Origin: Caprimulgus europaeus
Taxonomy: Eukaryota; Chordata; Aves; Caprimulgiformes; Caprimulgidae
DNA length: 64,000 bases
Assembly: GCA_907165065.1 (NCBI GenBank)
Contig: OU015539.1
Location: forward strand, 16,026,816 to 16,090,815
Reading direction: 5' to 3'
Below, piece by piece: positions 36,101 to 46,628 of the stretch. The notes beneath the pieces were generated by a model, which searched no databases, had not been told where the DNA came from, and saw only the letters and a list, made by a program, of their open reading frames with translations. The position numbers and the translations under genes are program-made. Each line of letters opens with the position of its first letter. Within the stretch, counting starts at the first letter, position 1.

Positions 36101-39100
36101 CACTGCTTAAAATGGGAGGCTGCTAAAAGTGCTTGACAGGTTTTTGTGGCATGAAACACATAACCCAGTGATGGTGTCATTAGTAATAAGTCACTCCTGG
36201 AAATGACACATTTTTCTTTACTTAGAATGAGTAAGGCTGGTCCAAAGCAGGCACAGTCACTGGAGGAAAATCAAGCCCAGCAGCTCGGGGAGCATGTCCG
36301 TGGTTGTGTGGGTGGAGGGCTTCCTTTCTGCCGCTTTTCCTTTTTTTTTTAAGGACGTTTTCCACTCGTTTGAGAGAACAGGAGGAGGGTCTGGGATCAG
36401 GCTGCGAGGCCATGGGGGCTGGAGTGGGTTGGGAGGCAGCAGGGTAATGTAGCAGCAGATGGGCAGAGGCTGTTTGGGGTGACTGTTGGGGAAACGGGGA
36501 ATTCACATGAATCCATAATAGAGCTGATTCATCGGCTTTCTCATCCCCACTGCTTGGAAAAAAAAATAACAGGACCCAGCAGTGGGGTGATGAAATTTGG
36601 TGCTGAGTGAAGGGAGGGTGAAACCCGGGCTGGGAGAGAGCGCAGGGGCTGGGCAGGGGGACGCAGCGGGGACAAGGGACTGGGCAAGCACTGGACATCT
36701 TTCTCCAAGGCATTGAGATGAGTGGAAGTAAAACAGCATCAGCCAGGAGAGGGCGAGTTGGCCAGGGTCGGAGAACCGGGATTTCACCCAGGAGGATGTG
36801 AAGGGCATTGAGCAAACGGGCTGCCCGCATCGGGCATCGCTGGCTGGGCTGGGGAAATGCAAAGGGGGGCTGCAGCACCCAGAGGGGAACGGCGAGGGGG
36901 GAAACTCAGCAATGTCCCAGGCAGCAGAAGGTGCTGACAAAGCCCCAGAGCTTCCCGGAGAGCAGTGAGTAAGGGTGGTAGTAAGCGGTGTTTCATCACA
37001 GCACCCGGCACTAACAGGCTCCCACCCAGCGCCAGAGAGAGCCAGGGAGACGGCGTTTTGCAAAGAGGGATTTTCCCAGCGGTCTGGGGGTTGATGTGAG
37101 GTGTCCCTGGCCCTTCTCCTTTCCTTCCTTCAATTCAGCTTTGCCACAGAGATCCTCAGCCAAGCTCTTGGGCTCGCTGTCCTGCCAAGGCTGAGCACGA
37201 TGCAAGCGATGCTTTGTGCATGTTCCCCCGGCTCTCGTCATCTCCTGCCATGCCTCAATTCAGCAAGGTGGTTTAACACTTGGTGATGGGTGTCAGGGTG
37301 CCAGGAGCAGCGTGTCCCCAGGGGGCTGGGGTGATGGCGAGGGGGCCATTCAGGCACCATCCTGGCCACCGAGCTGGCACGGCAGCTGCTCCAGCAGCAG
37401 CCGAGGCGCGTGCTGGCTTGCATGCCCCGCTGCCCCTCGCCACGTGCCGCCCTGCCAGCAGCTCTCAGCCACCGCAGGCATTTTAATGAGAGCTGGGCAC
37501 AGCCTGGCCTCCCACAGCCCCCTAAACCCAGAGCTTTAAGGGGACAGAGGGTGTCCAGCACGAGCACAGGCACAAAACCCAGTGGTGTGGTCAAGGGCTG
37601 CCGGAAAACCTCCAGCACCTGCATGGGGAATGGGTCTCTGAGCAGCTCTGACGGCTGCTGCTCATTAACAGTCATTATAGGAGCAACGAGGGTGGGCTAT
37701 AAACCACCTCTTTATACCCCCCAGAGCTCTCCTGCCAGCTCCTGCTGTGAGAGCTGGGGCTGAGGAGGTGGGGTGGCTGCTGCCTCAGGGAGGGTTTGCA
37801 GTTCTGGCTGTGCCTGTTCCCCTGCTCCTTGCTGTCACAGACTGATGGCACAGCAGGGTGACATGTCACCTCTTCTTCTCTGTTCCCTGCTGGGGAGCTT
37901 TGGGTTGGATGTGCTCCACTGTGCTCATGGCAGGCTGGTGAAGAGGACATGTTCCTACTGCTCAGTGTTTCTCTGGAGGGGCACTGAGGAGGTTTATGGG
38001 GCTGAGGGTGTTTGAGGTGTGTTGAGCTCTCCCAAAGAGTGGGTTTGGGGTGAGGCAGGTGTCCTGGAGAGCCCTTTTGTGGCTTATTGCAGTCAGTGGG
38101 GTGCAGCATCGAGGCCAGAGCAGTTGGGTTGTTTCAAGGGACTCTGAAGGAGGTGAGTCCATGGGACCAGAGATGAGTGGACAGTCTGCAGCCGTCAGTG
38201 AGACATGAGAGGGTTTTCGAGCCGCCTTGTTTCCCTGTCTCCCCTTTGCACCTCCAGCCTAGGAAGACTGCATCAGTGCAGGGAGCAGCAGGGAGTGGGG
38301 ACAGCCCTGCTTCATGTGCCCCACACCTCCCTTTTATCCACAGCAGCATCTCCTCTAACATCCTGTGCAGCTCAACAGATTGTAAATCCTCAAAGCTGGG
38401 GCTTACCACCAGCAGGAAAACGATATCACACCACATCCCTGTCCCTAGCCAGGACTTTGTCACCTTCTGTGTCACCCTCCCTGCTGCCCTGCCTTGGCAG
38501 AGAGGGGAGCAAGGCAACTTGCAGGTGATGGGCAATGCCTGAGGTGTTGTCAGTGTCCCAGTTATGAGCTGGATGTCCCCAGAGACCATCTGAAGGTGGC
38601 AGCCAAGGCAGCAGAGAGGTCCCTAAGTGTGGCAGGGTCCAAGCTTGGCAGTCCAACACCTCTCTCCTTCCACCTTCTGATCTCCTTCCATGCCCACCAG
38701 CCCAGTGCCAGTTGTGAGGCTTTTTATTCATTTTGGTTCCAGCCATCTCAGGGTCTCACACAGCTGCTGGTGCAGCGAGATTCTGCCAAAGGGGCTCCTC
38801 ACTGTCCAGTTTGCTCCTCAAGGGGAAAAGTCACAGGGATCCCCAGGAGTTGCAGCAGTGCTGGTACCACAGGGGCTTATTCAAAGATGCTCCTGAACAT
38901 TTCCCCCCAGGCTGATGGATGAGCTTGGGAAGGATTCCCAGGCTGGCCACCTTCCTTCTGTGGTGTCTATTCTCCCTAGAGATCCAGTTTCACTGGGAGA
39001 TGGTCATAGATGTTCAGCTGGAAAATGTGCAGAGGGGAGAGCCTGGCAAAGCTGGGGGTGGGTGGAAGTTGTGGGGTTTTTCCCCCTCCTCTAGCCATGC

Positions 39101-42100
39101 AGAGCAGAGCTGGGGGCTGGCCCAGAGGGCTCTCTGCAGGGCAGAGCCAGAGGTGGAAGGGAGGGTCAGCACCCCAGGATGGGGGAAGAAATGGGGTTTC
39201 AGTTGTGGCACCATTCTGGCACTCAGTTGCTGCAACACCCCATGCCTCAGTTTCCCTCTTTCCTCTGGGGGGTGACAGCACTCCCCTCCCTCCCGAAAGC
39301 TGCGTTCCTCTTCAGCCCCTCCTTGAGCTGGGCACCACTAAAGGTCTTTATGTCTCTGGGGGCATTGCTGATTAAACTCCCCAAAGCTGGGGGGTGATTT
39401 TTACCCCTCCCAGCCCTCCCAGAAACCTACCTGATGCTGGTTCTTGGCTCCTTCTTCCTCCATCTTCAGCAGAAGCAGTGAAGGTGTCCCCACTGCTGGC
39501 CTGGTTCCCTGTGCCCAAACATCCCCCTGTCCTCTTGGGTCCCACTGCTGCCTCAAGTAATTGTAAGAGGCAGAAAGACACTGGGTTTTCCAGGGAATGG
39601 TTTTGAGAGCTCTCAGGAATGCTGGAGCCATGAGCAGTACATGGGGCTGGATTCTCCCAGGCTCAAGGGGAGCCTGAAGAAACCAGAGATCCCCAAGCAC
39701 CCGCTCCACATCATACACCAATCCTTCCTGAGCTTAATTCCACACATGCCAAGAGAGAAATGGTGCTCCCAGCTCCACCACTGCCAATAAAAGTGGAAAG
39801 ACTAGAAAAGCCCCAGCACTACCCTGACCCCTCACCCCGTGGGGCTCTGCTGCTCTCTCCCAGCCAAAGCTGGGACCCATGGCCCGGGGTATGGAAGGGG
39901 GAAAGCCCAGGTATCGGTTGGAGCCCAGCCAGGGACATTCACTGCCTTTGGGATTGTTTTGAAGAGCTGCTTTGCTTTCTAAAAATGCAAGGCATGCTCG
40001 AGCAGCCGGCACGGGGTGGGGAGAGCATCGCTTCGAGGTTGGGATGGCGTCGGGTACCCGGCCTCATCTTTAGGGTTTCCCCCAAGCTTGGGTTGCCCTC
40101 AGCAGCTGCAAGCATGGGGGAAATGAGGACAGGCAGGATGGGAACATGCTCAGGCTGCCAGGCACAGGGTTGAAGCTTTGCTTGGGGGAAGCAGGGTGAA
40201 CTACGGGCATCATTTCAGGTGCCGGCATCCTCCAGTTGCTGGCAGCGTGCCGGGGTCAGCACCGCAGCAAGGGTGCTGCTGCCATCTCTGCCAACATCCC
40301 TGCCTGCTTCTGCCTCTGCCCCCGCCTCACAGCCCCTCTGCCCCTGCCTGGGTTTCCCCACACAGGGCTGGCAGAGGATCTGCTGCCAGGCGAGTGCTGG
40401 CGGAGGCGGGCAAGGGGGAGAGAGCGGCGTGTCCCGACCTGCTTTGGCTGTGAGATCACCCCACGCTCCCAGCTCAGCCCTGGGTGGCTCTTGATGGGTA
40501 TGAGTGAACGTGACAGCCTGGGGACCTGGGGGAGCAGGCACTGATCCCTGGGGCTGTGCTTGTGTGCACACCCTGCTCCCCAAAAAATGTTTTGGGTTCC
40601 TTTGGAAAAATTCCCACGTTGTTTCAGATGAGTCCAGGGGTCAAATCTGTGCCCCACTCCACCCCCCGTGCTGCAGGCTGGCCTGGGGGGAAGGACACCC
40701 TTCCCACAGGGTTTCTGCTCCAGCATCCCCCAGCATCAGCAGCGTGTGCTGGAGCTCAGGGTGAAGCGGGGAGGTCGCACGTGTCCACCCAGGGCTCTGG
40801 CCGGTGATTTACGCTCCTTGGCAATTGGGACAGGGCGCAGGGATGAGCAGTAACCAGAGCTGCTGCACCTGCGCTGGGCCTCCTGCTTTCGCTCTGATTT
40901 CATGTCCTAGTTGAGAGGTGATGTCATTTCGGAGGGAGCCAGAGAAAAGGAAGTGCTAGAGAAGATAAGGTGCTTTAACTCTACCCCTCCTGGCTTGGTT
41001 GGGGTTTGAAGCTGGGAGCTGTGTTAGCTGCCAGCCAGGAAAACATAAGAGAGGGGAGGAAAGAGGTTGGTTGGAGGACACCTTCCTCTTGGAGCAAGTG
41101 GGAGCTGACACCAGGAGCTGCTGAGATGGAGGGTAATGGAGGATCTTGGATGTTCCTAGGTGGTGTGAGCACAATTTTGTGTGCTGTTCCAGCTTCTCCA
41201 ACACTTTCATCTTCCAAAGAGGTGGTGTGGGTTCTCTGCAGCACCAGTCATACCCTACCAGAGCCTGGGTGTCACACCAGCATCCAGGGAGGTGCTCCAG
41301 GAGGGTCAGCAAGGTGCTGGCAAGGTGCTAGAGAAGGTAAATGGAGAATGTGCCAAGGCTGCCCTGCTTCCTGAGGGGAGAGGGACTGCATGGAAGGGTC
41401 ATTACCAAAGGCTCATTAAAGGTCTTGTTTAGCTGTGGAGCCCCAGCTGGGGGTTTTCCCTCAATATTGGGCTTCAAGATGCTCAAGCTGGGTGTGACAC
41501 CCAGCAGCTCGGTGCGGTGAGTTGGCTGCTGTTTGCTGTCATGTTCAGTAACATCAGAGCCTGAAAAGTGGCAATGGCCTGCAGGTCCCAATGTGCTGGT
41601 TCAGTCTGGTGTGGTGGAAATCATGGGCTCAGCAGGGCTGGGCAGAGAGGACATCTCTCAGAAACCACAGAGTGGAAGTGTAGCTGTTGGAGCAAGGATT
41701 GAGCTGACCTCTCCAGCCCAGGGAGCTTTGCACCTTGGTGGGCTTGCTTGTTGTCATCCTACCTTGGCAGGGTTTGCTGTTGAAAAGTGACCCTGGTTGT
41801 CCTCAGAGTAGTAGGTAGCCAAGACAATGTGTCTGCGCTGGTTGGTGTTGGCTGGTGGCTTTTTGCTCCTCAGGGCTCTGTTCTCAGCGTTGCAGGGTTG
41901 TCACCGCTTTGTCCCCAGCTTGGGCCTTAAGGTGGCAGGTACTGATGGTCTCATCCTCGCTTCTGTGAGCTCAATGTCTCCATTTTCTCCACAGGAGGCT
42001 TTGCCACCTTCTCGTCCTGCTTCCCAGGGCTCTGTGAGGGGAAGCCAGCTGCCATCCTGCCGATGAGCATCTCCCAGCCCTGCTTGCCCGTGGCCAACGT

Positions 42101-45100
42101 CGGCCCCACACGCATCCTGCCGCATCTCTACCTGGGCTCCCAGAAGGATGTCCTAAACAAGGTATGGCCCTGTCAATGGGACACATCCACCCTGTCCCAC
42201 CTGGGACCTCAACCATGCAGAGGAGTGAGGGCATTTAAGGACTCTTCTGCCCAGTGGGAGGACCATGCATGGTTGGTCTGACCCTGCCAGAGACTGAAGG
42301 CAGGGAGTGTGTAGACAGAGCCCAGCAGAACTGGGGAGGGTGGTTGCAGGATGAGTTGTGTTGTATTGATGAGTTTTGGGGTGGTCCAACTCTTCACAAC
42401 TGCCTGTAGCGAACACGGGGGCAGGAGGAGCACAGCCAGGAAAGCACCTGGGCATGGAGGGGGAGTTACCACAGCTGGAGGAAGATGTGGAAGAGGAGCC
42501 AGCTTTGCCTCCACCCACCTAGTCAGCCAGGGAACACCAATGTCAGCACCCTGTGAACCCCTTGGGAGCCAGAGAGAGCAGGAGCAAGCTGGGGCGGCAG
42601 CGTGGGAATGGGCAGCTCTGGCCAAGGACAGGGGCTTGTTCAGAAGACCCAAAAATGAGCAAAGTTTTGCTGTGGAAAGAGAGAAGAGAGAAGAGAGGAA
42701 AGGAGAGGGAGAGGAGAGGGAGAGGAGAGGAGAGGAGAGGAGAGGAGAGGAGAGGAGAGGAGAGGAGAGGAGAGGAGAGGAGAGGAGAGGAGAGGAGAGG
42801 AGAGGAGAGGAGAGGAGAGGGAGAGGAGAGGAGAGGAGAGAGAGAGGAGAGGAAGAAGAGAAGAGAAAGAGAAGAGAAGAGAAAGAGAAGAGAAGAGAAG
42901 AAAGAAAGAGAAGAGAAGAGAAGAGAAGAGAAGAGAAGAGGAGAGAAGAGAAGAGAAGGACAGTGCTCTTTTAAAGGTGCTGGAAGGGCTGTGCTGTGAT
43001 GTCATGCCAGGGAAGGAATTTTGTTTAAAGGAAAAATAACAGTGAGAAGAAAGAAAGAGGAATTGCAGTTAAAATGCCGCTGGGCGCCTGCCTACCGCGG
43101 GCAGGAGGGAGCCAGCCAGGCGTCCTCACCCGGGGCAGGCGAGGGGGGAGAGGGACCACGACGCCGGAGGGGGTTGGAGACAGAAAGGAGGGAGAGAGAA
43201 ATTATATACAGGGAGTAGAAGGAAATTAAAGAGAAAAATGCCAAGAATGTGAGCCCGGGAGCTGGGCTGGCTCCACCGAGCCGAGGCCGGGCTCTACAGA
43301 GCCTGCTGGGCAGGCAGGAACCAGCTGCTGGAGAGCCAGGGCTGAAATCCCGGTATGGTCTCCTGAGGAGCCAATGGCAGGCAGGGAAATTGATGGTTTC
43401 CTTCCCTCCCCGCCTCCTCAGAGGGTTTTGTTCATCTTTTGGAGCTGTGTTTTCTTGCCATGTCCATGATGTGGCCAGAAGATGCTCTATTCATAGGCTG
43501 CAGAGTGGGGTCAAGTGTGGACACCATGCATGGGTGATGCTTCTCTTCTCCAGCATGCTGCAAAGGAGAGATCCCACATGGCAGGTCCCTGTCCTCTGAC
43601 ATGTGGAAGGACTCTTATCTCCATGCTTCCTCCTCCCATTTAATCCTGGATCTTGGCTGGAATAGTGCAGGCCAGGCACTGAGACCCAGCAGCTGGCACA
43701 GATGTTCCCCCATTTTTTATAAGCACCTGCCCCGAGTTGTACAGGTGAAACCTCCTCTGATGGGACAGGAGAAGAGACAAGGGTCAGATGAGCATGAATT
43801 TGTATGAGCAGTGCATAGAGGTGAAGCTGGCCAGAGCCTTGGGAGGGAAGGAGTGGAGGCTGGTGTGGGTGCAGCAGCACGCACCCAGCAAGCCGGTCCT
43901 GATGGAACCATGGTCCATGGGTTGAACCTCACCCCCTCGTGGTAGTTTTTGTTCTGACCCTGTTTACCCAAGGTCTCCTTTGTCCCATGGAGTCAGAAAT
44001 ATGGGCAGTGATGGTGGCCATCGAGTGGCCAAAGCAGAAAAGTCACAGAAAACAAATCCAGGTTCACTCCAGTGTCAGAAAGAGGGACGAGATGGTTCCC
44101 TTCTCCACCTGCCTGTGTCCCAACACAAGAGCAGATGTTCACAGTGAAGAACTGTGGACAACTAACAGATCTGTGAGAACTCCCAGTGCATTTCTGAGGG
44201 GTGTGGGTGCAGAGACATGGGTTGACATTGGTGAACATAGGGTGCTACCAATGACTCAACTCCCCTCTCCCTCAGCTGATACCTTCAAAGCTTTCAGCCA
44301 GATTTTTGGCTGATTTTCTTTCTTGTGTTTTCCTATTGCTCTCATGTTGGGGTTCTTGGATTTCCCCCTCTGGTTCCCCCTTCCATGTGTCTTTGGTCTT
44401 GATTACTTTTACTTGGACCAAAGTAAAGATCTTTTGAGGTTCAAACCCACGTCATCTAAACTGACACAACCTCCTCAGCTGGTCTCTGCTGCACTACCAT
44501 CAACTGGGCCAAGGCAGCAGTGGGAGACCTACAGGAGAAAATACTGGGGTGGGAAAAGGCAGGGACTGCATGGCGAGGCAGATCTTCAGCACTCGGTGCT
44601 GACTGAACTCAGCCAATCGTTTGATTGCTTCTTTCCCACCAGGACTTGATGACACAGAATGGGATAAGCTATGTCCTCAATGCCAGCAACTCCTGTCCCA
44701 AGCCAGACTTCATCTGTGACAGTCACTTCATGCGCATTCCTGTCAATGACAACTACTGTGAGAAGCTGCTTCCCTGGCTGGACAAGTCCATTGAATTCAT
44801 CGGTGAGCTTTTGTTACAATGGTTGCAGACCCTCCCTGGTTCTCAGCCTTCAAAACCCGAACTCTTCTTCTGTCCTCCATGCTCTTGTTCTTTCACAGAG
44901 AGTGGTTGAGGGCTGGGGAGGGGGACTAGAGTAATTTTTCTCTCCATTTCTAACCCAATCAATGCTTTTCTCTCTGTTTTCTTTACCACACCCCAGACAA
45001 GGCCAAGGTGTCCAGCTGCCAGGTGATTGTGCACTGCTTGGCTGGAATCTCCCGGTCGGCCACCATCGCCATCGCCTACATCATGAAGACCATGGGTATG

Positions 45101-46628
45101 TCGTCAGATGATGCTTACAGGTGAGTTTTCCCCAGAGGGCAGGGAGGGGTTATGCTGGAATGCTGTACTCCAGAGAAGGAAAACAGGCTGAGCCCAGAAA
45201 GAGAAGGTTGGGAGCTCCTTGAAGCTCTGTCTTGCCTTGGCTTAGTCCCAGTGAAACCAAACCAAACCTCCCTTCATAAAGTGCATGCGATGAGGAATGG
45301 TTGGGAGTGGGAAAATGGAGGGGAGGATGCAGTCCAAGCCCTACCCCTGGTGCATCCTGAGGCCCCATGGCTCCCCAGGACCCCTTTCTTCAGAGGGTCA
45401 GGTCAGAAGGTCCTGGACCATGCCTCTTCTCCCCAAAGAGGCTGAGAGAGTAGGGGTGACCCACTGAAGGACCCAGCACCAACCGGGGCTGTCTGTGCCT
45501 CTCGGCAGGTTTGTTAAGGACCGCCGCCCGTCCATCTCGCCCAACTTCAACTTCCTGGGCCAGCTCCTGGAGTACGAGAGGAGCCTGAAGCTCCTCAAGG
45601 CTTTGAAGTCAAAGGGTGACCGGGGCGAGGGGGACACCCAACAGGACCCATCCGAGGCGGCTGAAGGCAGCCGGCACCCCCCAACACCTACCTCAGAGAA
45701 GGCCGAGGAGGTGCCGAGAGGCGTCGGCTCGACATCCCCCCACGGCGACCCCGAGCGCCACGGCGGGACCCCGAAGGTCCTGTCACCCACCACCCTGCAG
45801 CAGGGGCTCAACGGCTTGCACCTCTCCTCCGAGCGCATCCAGGACACCAACCGCCTGAAACGCTCCTTCTCCCTGGACATCAAGTCCGCCTACTCCCCCG
45901 GCCTGCGGCAGGACCCCCCGGCACCCCCCGGCCCTGGGGACGCCCCTAAACTCTGCAAGCTCGACAGCCCCTCAGGCCCTGGTGGCCTCGGGCCCTTCTC
46001 CCCGGTGGCCGACAGCCCCGACCGGCCGAGCGGGCCCGACCTGCTGCTGGAGGCCAAGGTGAGGCAGCGGCGGAAGCACCGGCACCCGGCGGGCTCACCG
46101 GCCCACGGGCTCAACCTCAACATCGGCGGCTCCTGCACCGCGCGCAAGAGCCCGGGCGCTGAGGACGGGCTGCCACCACGGCTTGGCCAACCAGCCACCG
46201 CTCCTGGTGCCACCACCACCGCCACCACCACCACCACCACCACGACAGCCACCTGGAGCGGGGTGCACCTGGAGTCCCCCAGCACCCCCTCCGGTGAGAC
46301 CGGCTGGTACTTTGGCACGGACTCCGGCGGCGCCGGCGGTACCGGTGGGAGCCTGTTTGCCAACGCCGGGCCGTACCCACCGCCCTTCGGCTGCGGCGGG
46401 GTGACGGGCGGCTGCGAGATCAGACTGAGGGACAAGGCGCGGGCCGAGCCGCGGGACGGGCGGCACAGTTGGCACGAGGAAGCCGGAGCTGAGAAGCAAT
46501 TCAAGCGAAGGAGCTGCCAGATGGAGTTTGAGGAGACCATGTCCGAGGGCAGGGCCCGGGAAGAGTTGGGCAAAATCGGCAAACAGTCCAGTTTTTCAGG
46601 CAGCATGGAGATCATCGAGGTGTCCTGA
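17964..46628 (+). CDS. DUSP8: DUSP8, dual-specificity phosphatase 8 (whole coding span, six coding exons)
   Basis: DUSP8 removes phosphate from both the Thr and Tyr of activated MAP kinases, chiefly JNK and p38. The six coding exons join to 1941 bases including the stop, giving 646 residues against 625 in human. In order the protein has an N-terminal rhodanese-like MAPK-binding domain (about residues 10-140) with a basic kinase-interaction motif KLVKRRLQQ at 53-61. The phosphatase domain follows (about 160-300), with putative general acid Asp215 and the signature HCLAGISR at 245-252 (nucleophile Cys246). A long Pro/Ser/Gly-rich tail ends in a conserved block from [13 protein letters not shown] to EVS. 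The match to the human protein as I remember it is very close in both domains and at both ends. All introns are GT-AG and phase-consistent. The gene looks intact. The tail is diverged and carries a Thr-rich tract that I do not recall in the human protein. Confidence 0.97.
18710..18725. repeat. G16 homopolymer
   Basis: Sixteen consecutive G, in a CpG island. Likely length-variable and difficult to sequence. Confidence 0.9.
18784..18802. repeat. GT dinucleotide microsatellite
   Basis: About nine GT units within CpG island 2. Confidence 0.85.
18941..18960 (+). promoter_or_regulatory. CCAAT (reverse) plus CRE-like module, copy of the main promoter module
   Basis: ATTGGCTGACGGTGACATCA matches 2492-2511 at 17 of 20 positions with identical spacing. 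The CRE core here is TGACATCA rather than TGACGTCA. Confidence 0.6.
19011..19070. repeat. 20-bp GC-rich triplicate
   Basis: CTCCTGCGCGGCTGTACCGG occurs three times head to tail; the last copy has one change. Confidence 0.95.
19424..19645. repeat. 24-bp T/C-rich minisatellite, about nine copies
   Basis: CCTTTCCCCTTTTTATTTTT plus TTTT repeats almost without change. The 24-base period keeps frames open on both strands (FSFPLFIF and KKNKKGKG), which is an artefact. Confidence 0.95.
19680..24470. other. Intron between coding exons 1 and 2, distal part: no gene recognised
   Basis: Unique sequence with short A-rich (20730-20800) and 22-bp direct-repeat (22710-22760) patches. No extra exon was recognised. 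Confidence 0.5.
24479..24617 (+). CDS. DUSP8: DUSP8 coding exon 2 (residues 78-124, last codon split)
   Basis: It starts after a pyrimidine-rich acceptor ending CTGCAG and encodes [18 protein letters not shown] onward to SILTG. This is the second half of the rhodanese-like domain, including the [10 protein letters not shown] strand shared with human DUSP8. The donor is ACAG|GTAAGA. The exon enters in phase 0 and leaves in phase 1, with one base of a Gly codon. It is isolated by introns of 6.3 kb and 17.4 kb. Confidence 0.96.
24618..27170. other. Intron between coding exons 2 and 3, first part: no gene recognised
   Basis: Unique sequence of moderate to high G+C. No exon, mobile element or array was recognised. 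Confidence 0.5.
27180..27450. promoter_or_regulatory. Candidate intronic enhancer with ATTACGTAAT palindrome
   Basis: A stretch of non-repetitive AT/GC-balanced sequence with a perfect PAR-bZIP/C-EBP type palindrome ATTACGTAAT (27371-27380), TGAGTCAAT near 27178 and TGACATCA near 27320. Enhancer function is inference from motif clustering only. Confidence 0.3.
27470..27605. repeat. T-rich low-complexity tract
   Basis: Runs of T interrupted by GC and C clusters. Confidence 0.85.
27745..27814. repeat. 15-bp tandem repeat GTGCTGAGCTGCTGG, about five copies
   Basis: Nearly perfect head-to-tail units. Confidence 0.9.
28720..29492. repeat. Long pyrimidine array (TTTTTCCTCCTCCC)n and derivatives
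   Basis: About 770 bases with almost no purines on the + strand. The core (about 28800-29160) is a 14-bp unit; the ends drift to TTTTTTCCCTCCC and TTTTTTTCCTCCC. The complementary Lys/Arg/Glu/Gly-rich open frames of up to 354 codons are artefacts of a unit that only uses K, R, E and G codons. Mirror symmetry makes triplex (H-DNA) formation plausible. Confidence 0.95.
30322..30495 (-). mobile_element. CR1 LINE, 3' fragment, reverse
   Basis: Begins ATCATAGAATCCCAGACTGG and continues TTTGGGTTGGAAGGGACCTT, the reverse complement of the CR1 3' end. Same subfamily as 14605. Confidence 0.9.
32049..32680 (+). mobile_element. CR1 LINE copy A (632 bp), near-identical to 61884-62510
   Basis: The CR1 body (GAGTCCAGAGGAGGCCACGA, GACAGGCTGAGAGAGTTGGG, GGCTCCAGGGAGACCTTCTA) ends with a TTCTATGAGTCTATGAC tail. 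Its 5' 110 bases, starting GTCCTGGCAAAAGG, are shared with copy B to the same endpoint. Confidence 0.9.
32938..33126 (+). mobile_element. CR1 LINE, 3' fragment
   Basis: GAGATGTTCAAACCCATCTG, GGTTGGACTGGATGATCTCC and CCCTTCCAACCCCCACCAGT identify the same subfamily as 15776. It lies 257 bases after copy A in the same direction. Confidence 0.9.
33470..33800. promoter_or_regulatory. Candidate intronic regulatory element
   Basis: A dense set of bZIP-like motifs (TGACCTCA near 33605, TGATGTCAT near 33620, AAGTCACTCA near 33645) with an E-box CATATG, in non-repetitive sequence. Inferred only from motif density. Confidence 0.25.
34630..35870 (+). promoter_or_regulatory. CpG island 3 inside DUSP8, possible alternative promoter
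   Basis: High CpG and G+C over about 1.2 kb with good splice donors (CAG|GTGAGG at 35538-35545). It lies in the 17.4-kb intron before coding exon 3. Island size and the exon-like sequence inside it suggest a transcription start. Direction + is inferred from the donors. Confidence 0.5.
35125..35242 (+). CDS. Candidate alternative first coding exon of DUSP8 (39 codons plus one base)
   Basis: The first ATG of its open frame is at 35125. It encodes [20 protein letters not shown] then [20 protein letters not shown] donor-like GAG|GTTTGT follows at 35242/35243. It would leave in phase 1, exactly what coding exon 3 (41995) requires, restoring the shared Gly codon. The product would lack the rhodanese-like domain but keep the complete catalytic domain. 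The composition (charged, basic, few Pro/Gly) differs from the surrounding GC-driven frames. The donor is weak at +3/+4 and the Kozak context is poor (C at -3). I do not recognise the peptide. Unproven. Confidence 0.25.
35900..41990. other. Rest of the intron before coding exon 3: no gene recognised
   Basis: Mostly unique sequence. No repeat family or exon was recognised. The stretch 36030-36230 is AT-rich and non-repetitive and might be regulatory, but nothing specific supports this. Confidence 0.45.
41995..42161 (+). CDS. DUSP8: DUSP8 coding exon 3 (residues 124-179)
   Basis: It follows an acceptor ending CTCCACAG and encodes [20 protein letters not shown] and onward to [17 protein letters not shown]. 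This is the linker after the rhodanese-like domain and the first strand of the catalytic domain (ILPHLYLGS is typical of MAPK phosphatases). It enters in phase 1 and leaves in phase 0 at AACAAG|GTATGG. Its 167 bases are not a multiple of three, so skipping it would shift the frame. Confidence 0.96.
42673..42960. repeat. Purine array (GAGAG)n / (AGAAG)n
   Basis: Nearly pure purine on the + strand in 5-base units, GAGAG first and AGAAG later. Lies in the intron between coding exons 3 and 4. Long open frames over it are artefacts. Confidence 0.95.
42962..44640. other. Intron between coding exons 3 and 4 after the purine array
   Basis: A GC-rich patch at about 43070-43360 with several CpG is followed by ordinary unique sequence. 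No exon was recognised. Confidence 0.5.
44643..44802 (+). CDS. DUSP8: DUSP8 coding exon 4 (residues 180-233, last codon split)
   Basis: It encodes [20 protein letters not shown] and onward to [10 protein letters not shown], the core of the catalytic domain. Asp215, in the VNDNYCE stretch, is in the position of the general acid of dual-specificity phosphatases. The acceptor is TTTCCCACCAG and the donor ATCG|GTGAGC (phase 1). The intron to the next exon is only 194 bases. Confidence 0.97.
44997..45120 (+). CDS. DUSP8: DUSP8 coding exon 5 with active-site HCxxxxxR (residues 233-274)
   Basis: It encodes [20 protein letters not shown] then [30 protein letters not shown] at residues 245-252 is the phosphate-binding loop, with Cys246 as the nucleophile and Arg252 the phosphate-binding arginine; both are intact. 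The acceptor is CACCCCAG and the donor TACAG|GTGAGT. The exon leaves in phase 2. Confidence 0.97.
45509..46628 (+). CDS. DUSP8: DUSP8 terminal coding exon 6 (end of catalytic domain and long tail)
   Basis: It starts after CTCGGCAG with [20 protein letters not shown], the end of the phosphatase domain. About 350 residues of low-complexity Pro/Ser/Gly-rich tail follow. Conserved islands in the tail are [20 protein letters not shown] with [13 protein letters not shown], then [12 protein letters not shown], and the C-terminal block from [13 protein letters not shown] to IIEVS, stop TGA at 46626-46628. The middle has a Thr-rich tract coded by ACC repeats. The exon is GC-rich enough to look like a CpG island, which explains the long antisense open frame across it. 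Functions of the tail are not evident. Confidence 0.96.
46199..46256 (+). repeat. ACC trinucleotide repeat coding a Thr tract in the DUSP8 tail
   Basis: Near-perfect ACC repeats give ATTTATTTTTTTTAT in the tail. I do not recall such a tract at this place in the human protein. It is likely length-variable. Confidence 0.85.

Noticed and set aside
42640..43005. Ser/Leu-rich and Arg/Glu-rich open frames over the GAGAG array
   Set aside because: Simple-repeat translation inside a DUSP8 intron.
45890..46615. Minus-strand 241-codon open frame
   Set aside because: It lies entirely antisense to the GC-rich last coding exon of DUSP8, a common shadow effect in high-GC exons.
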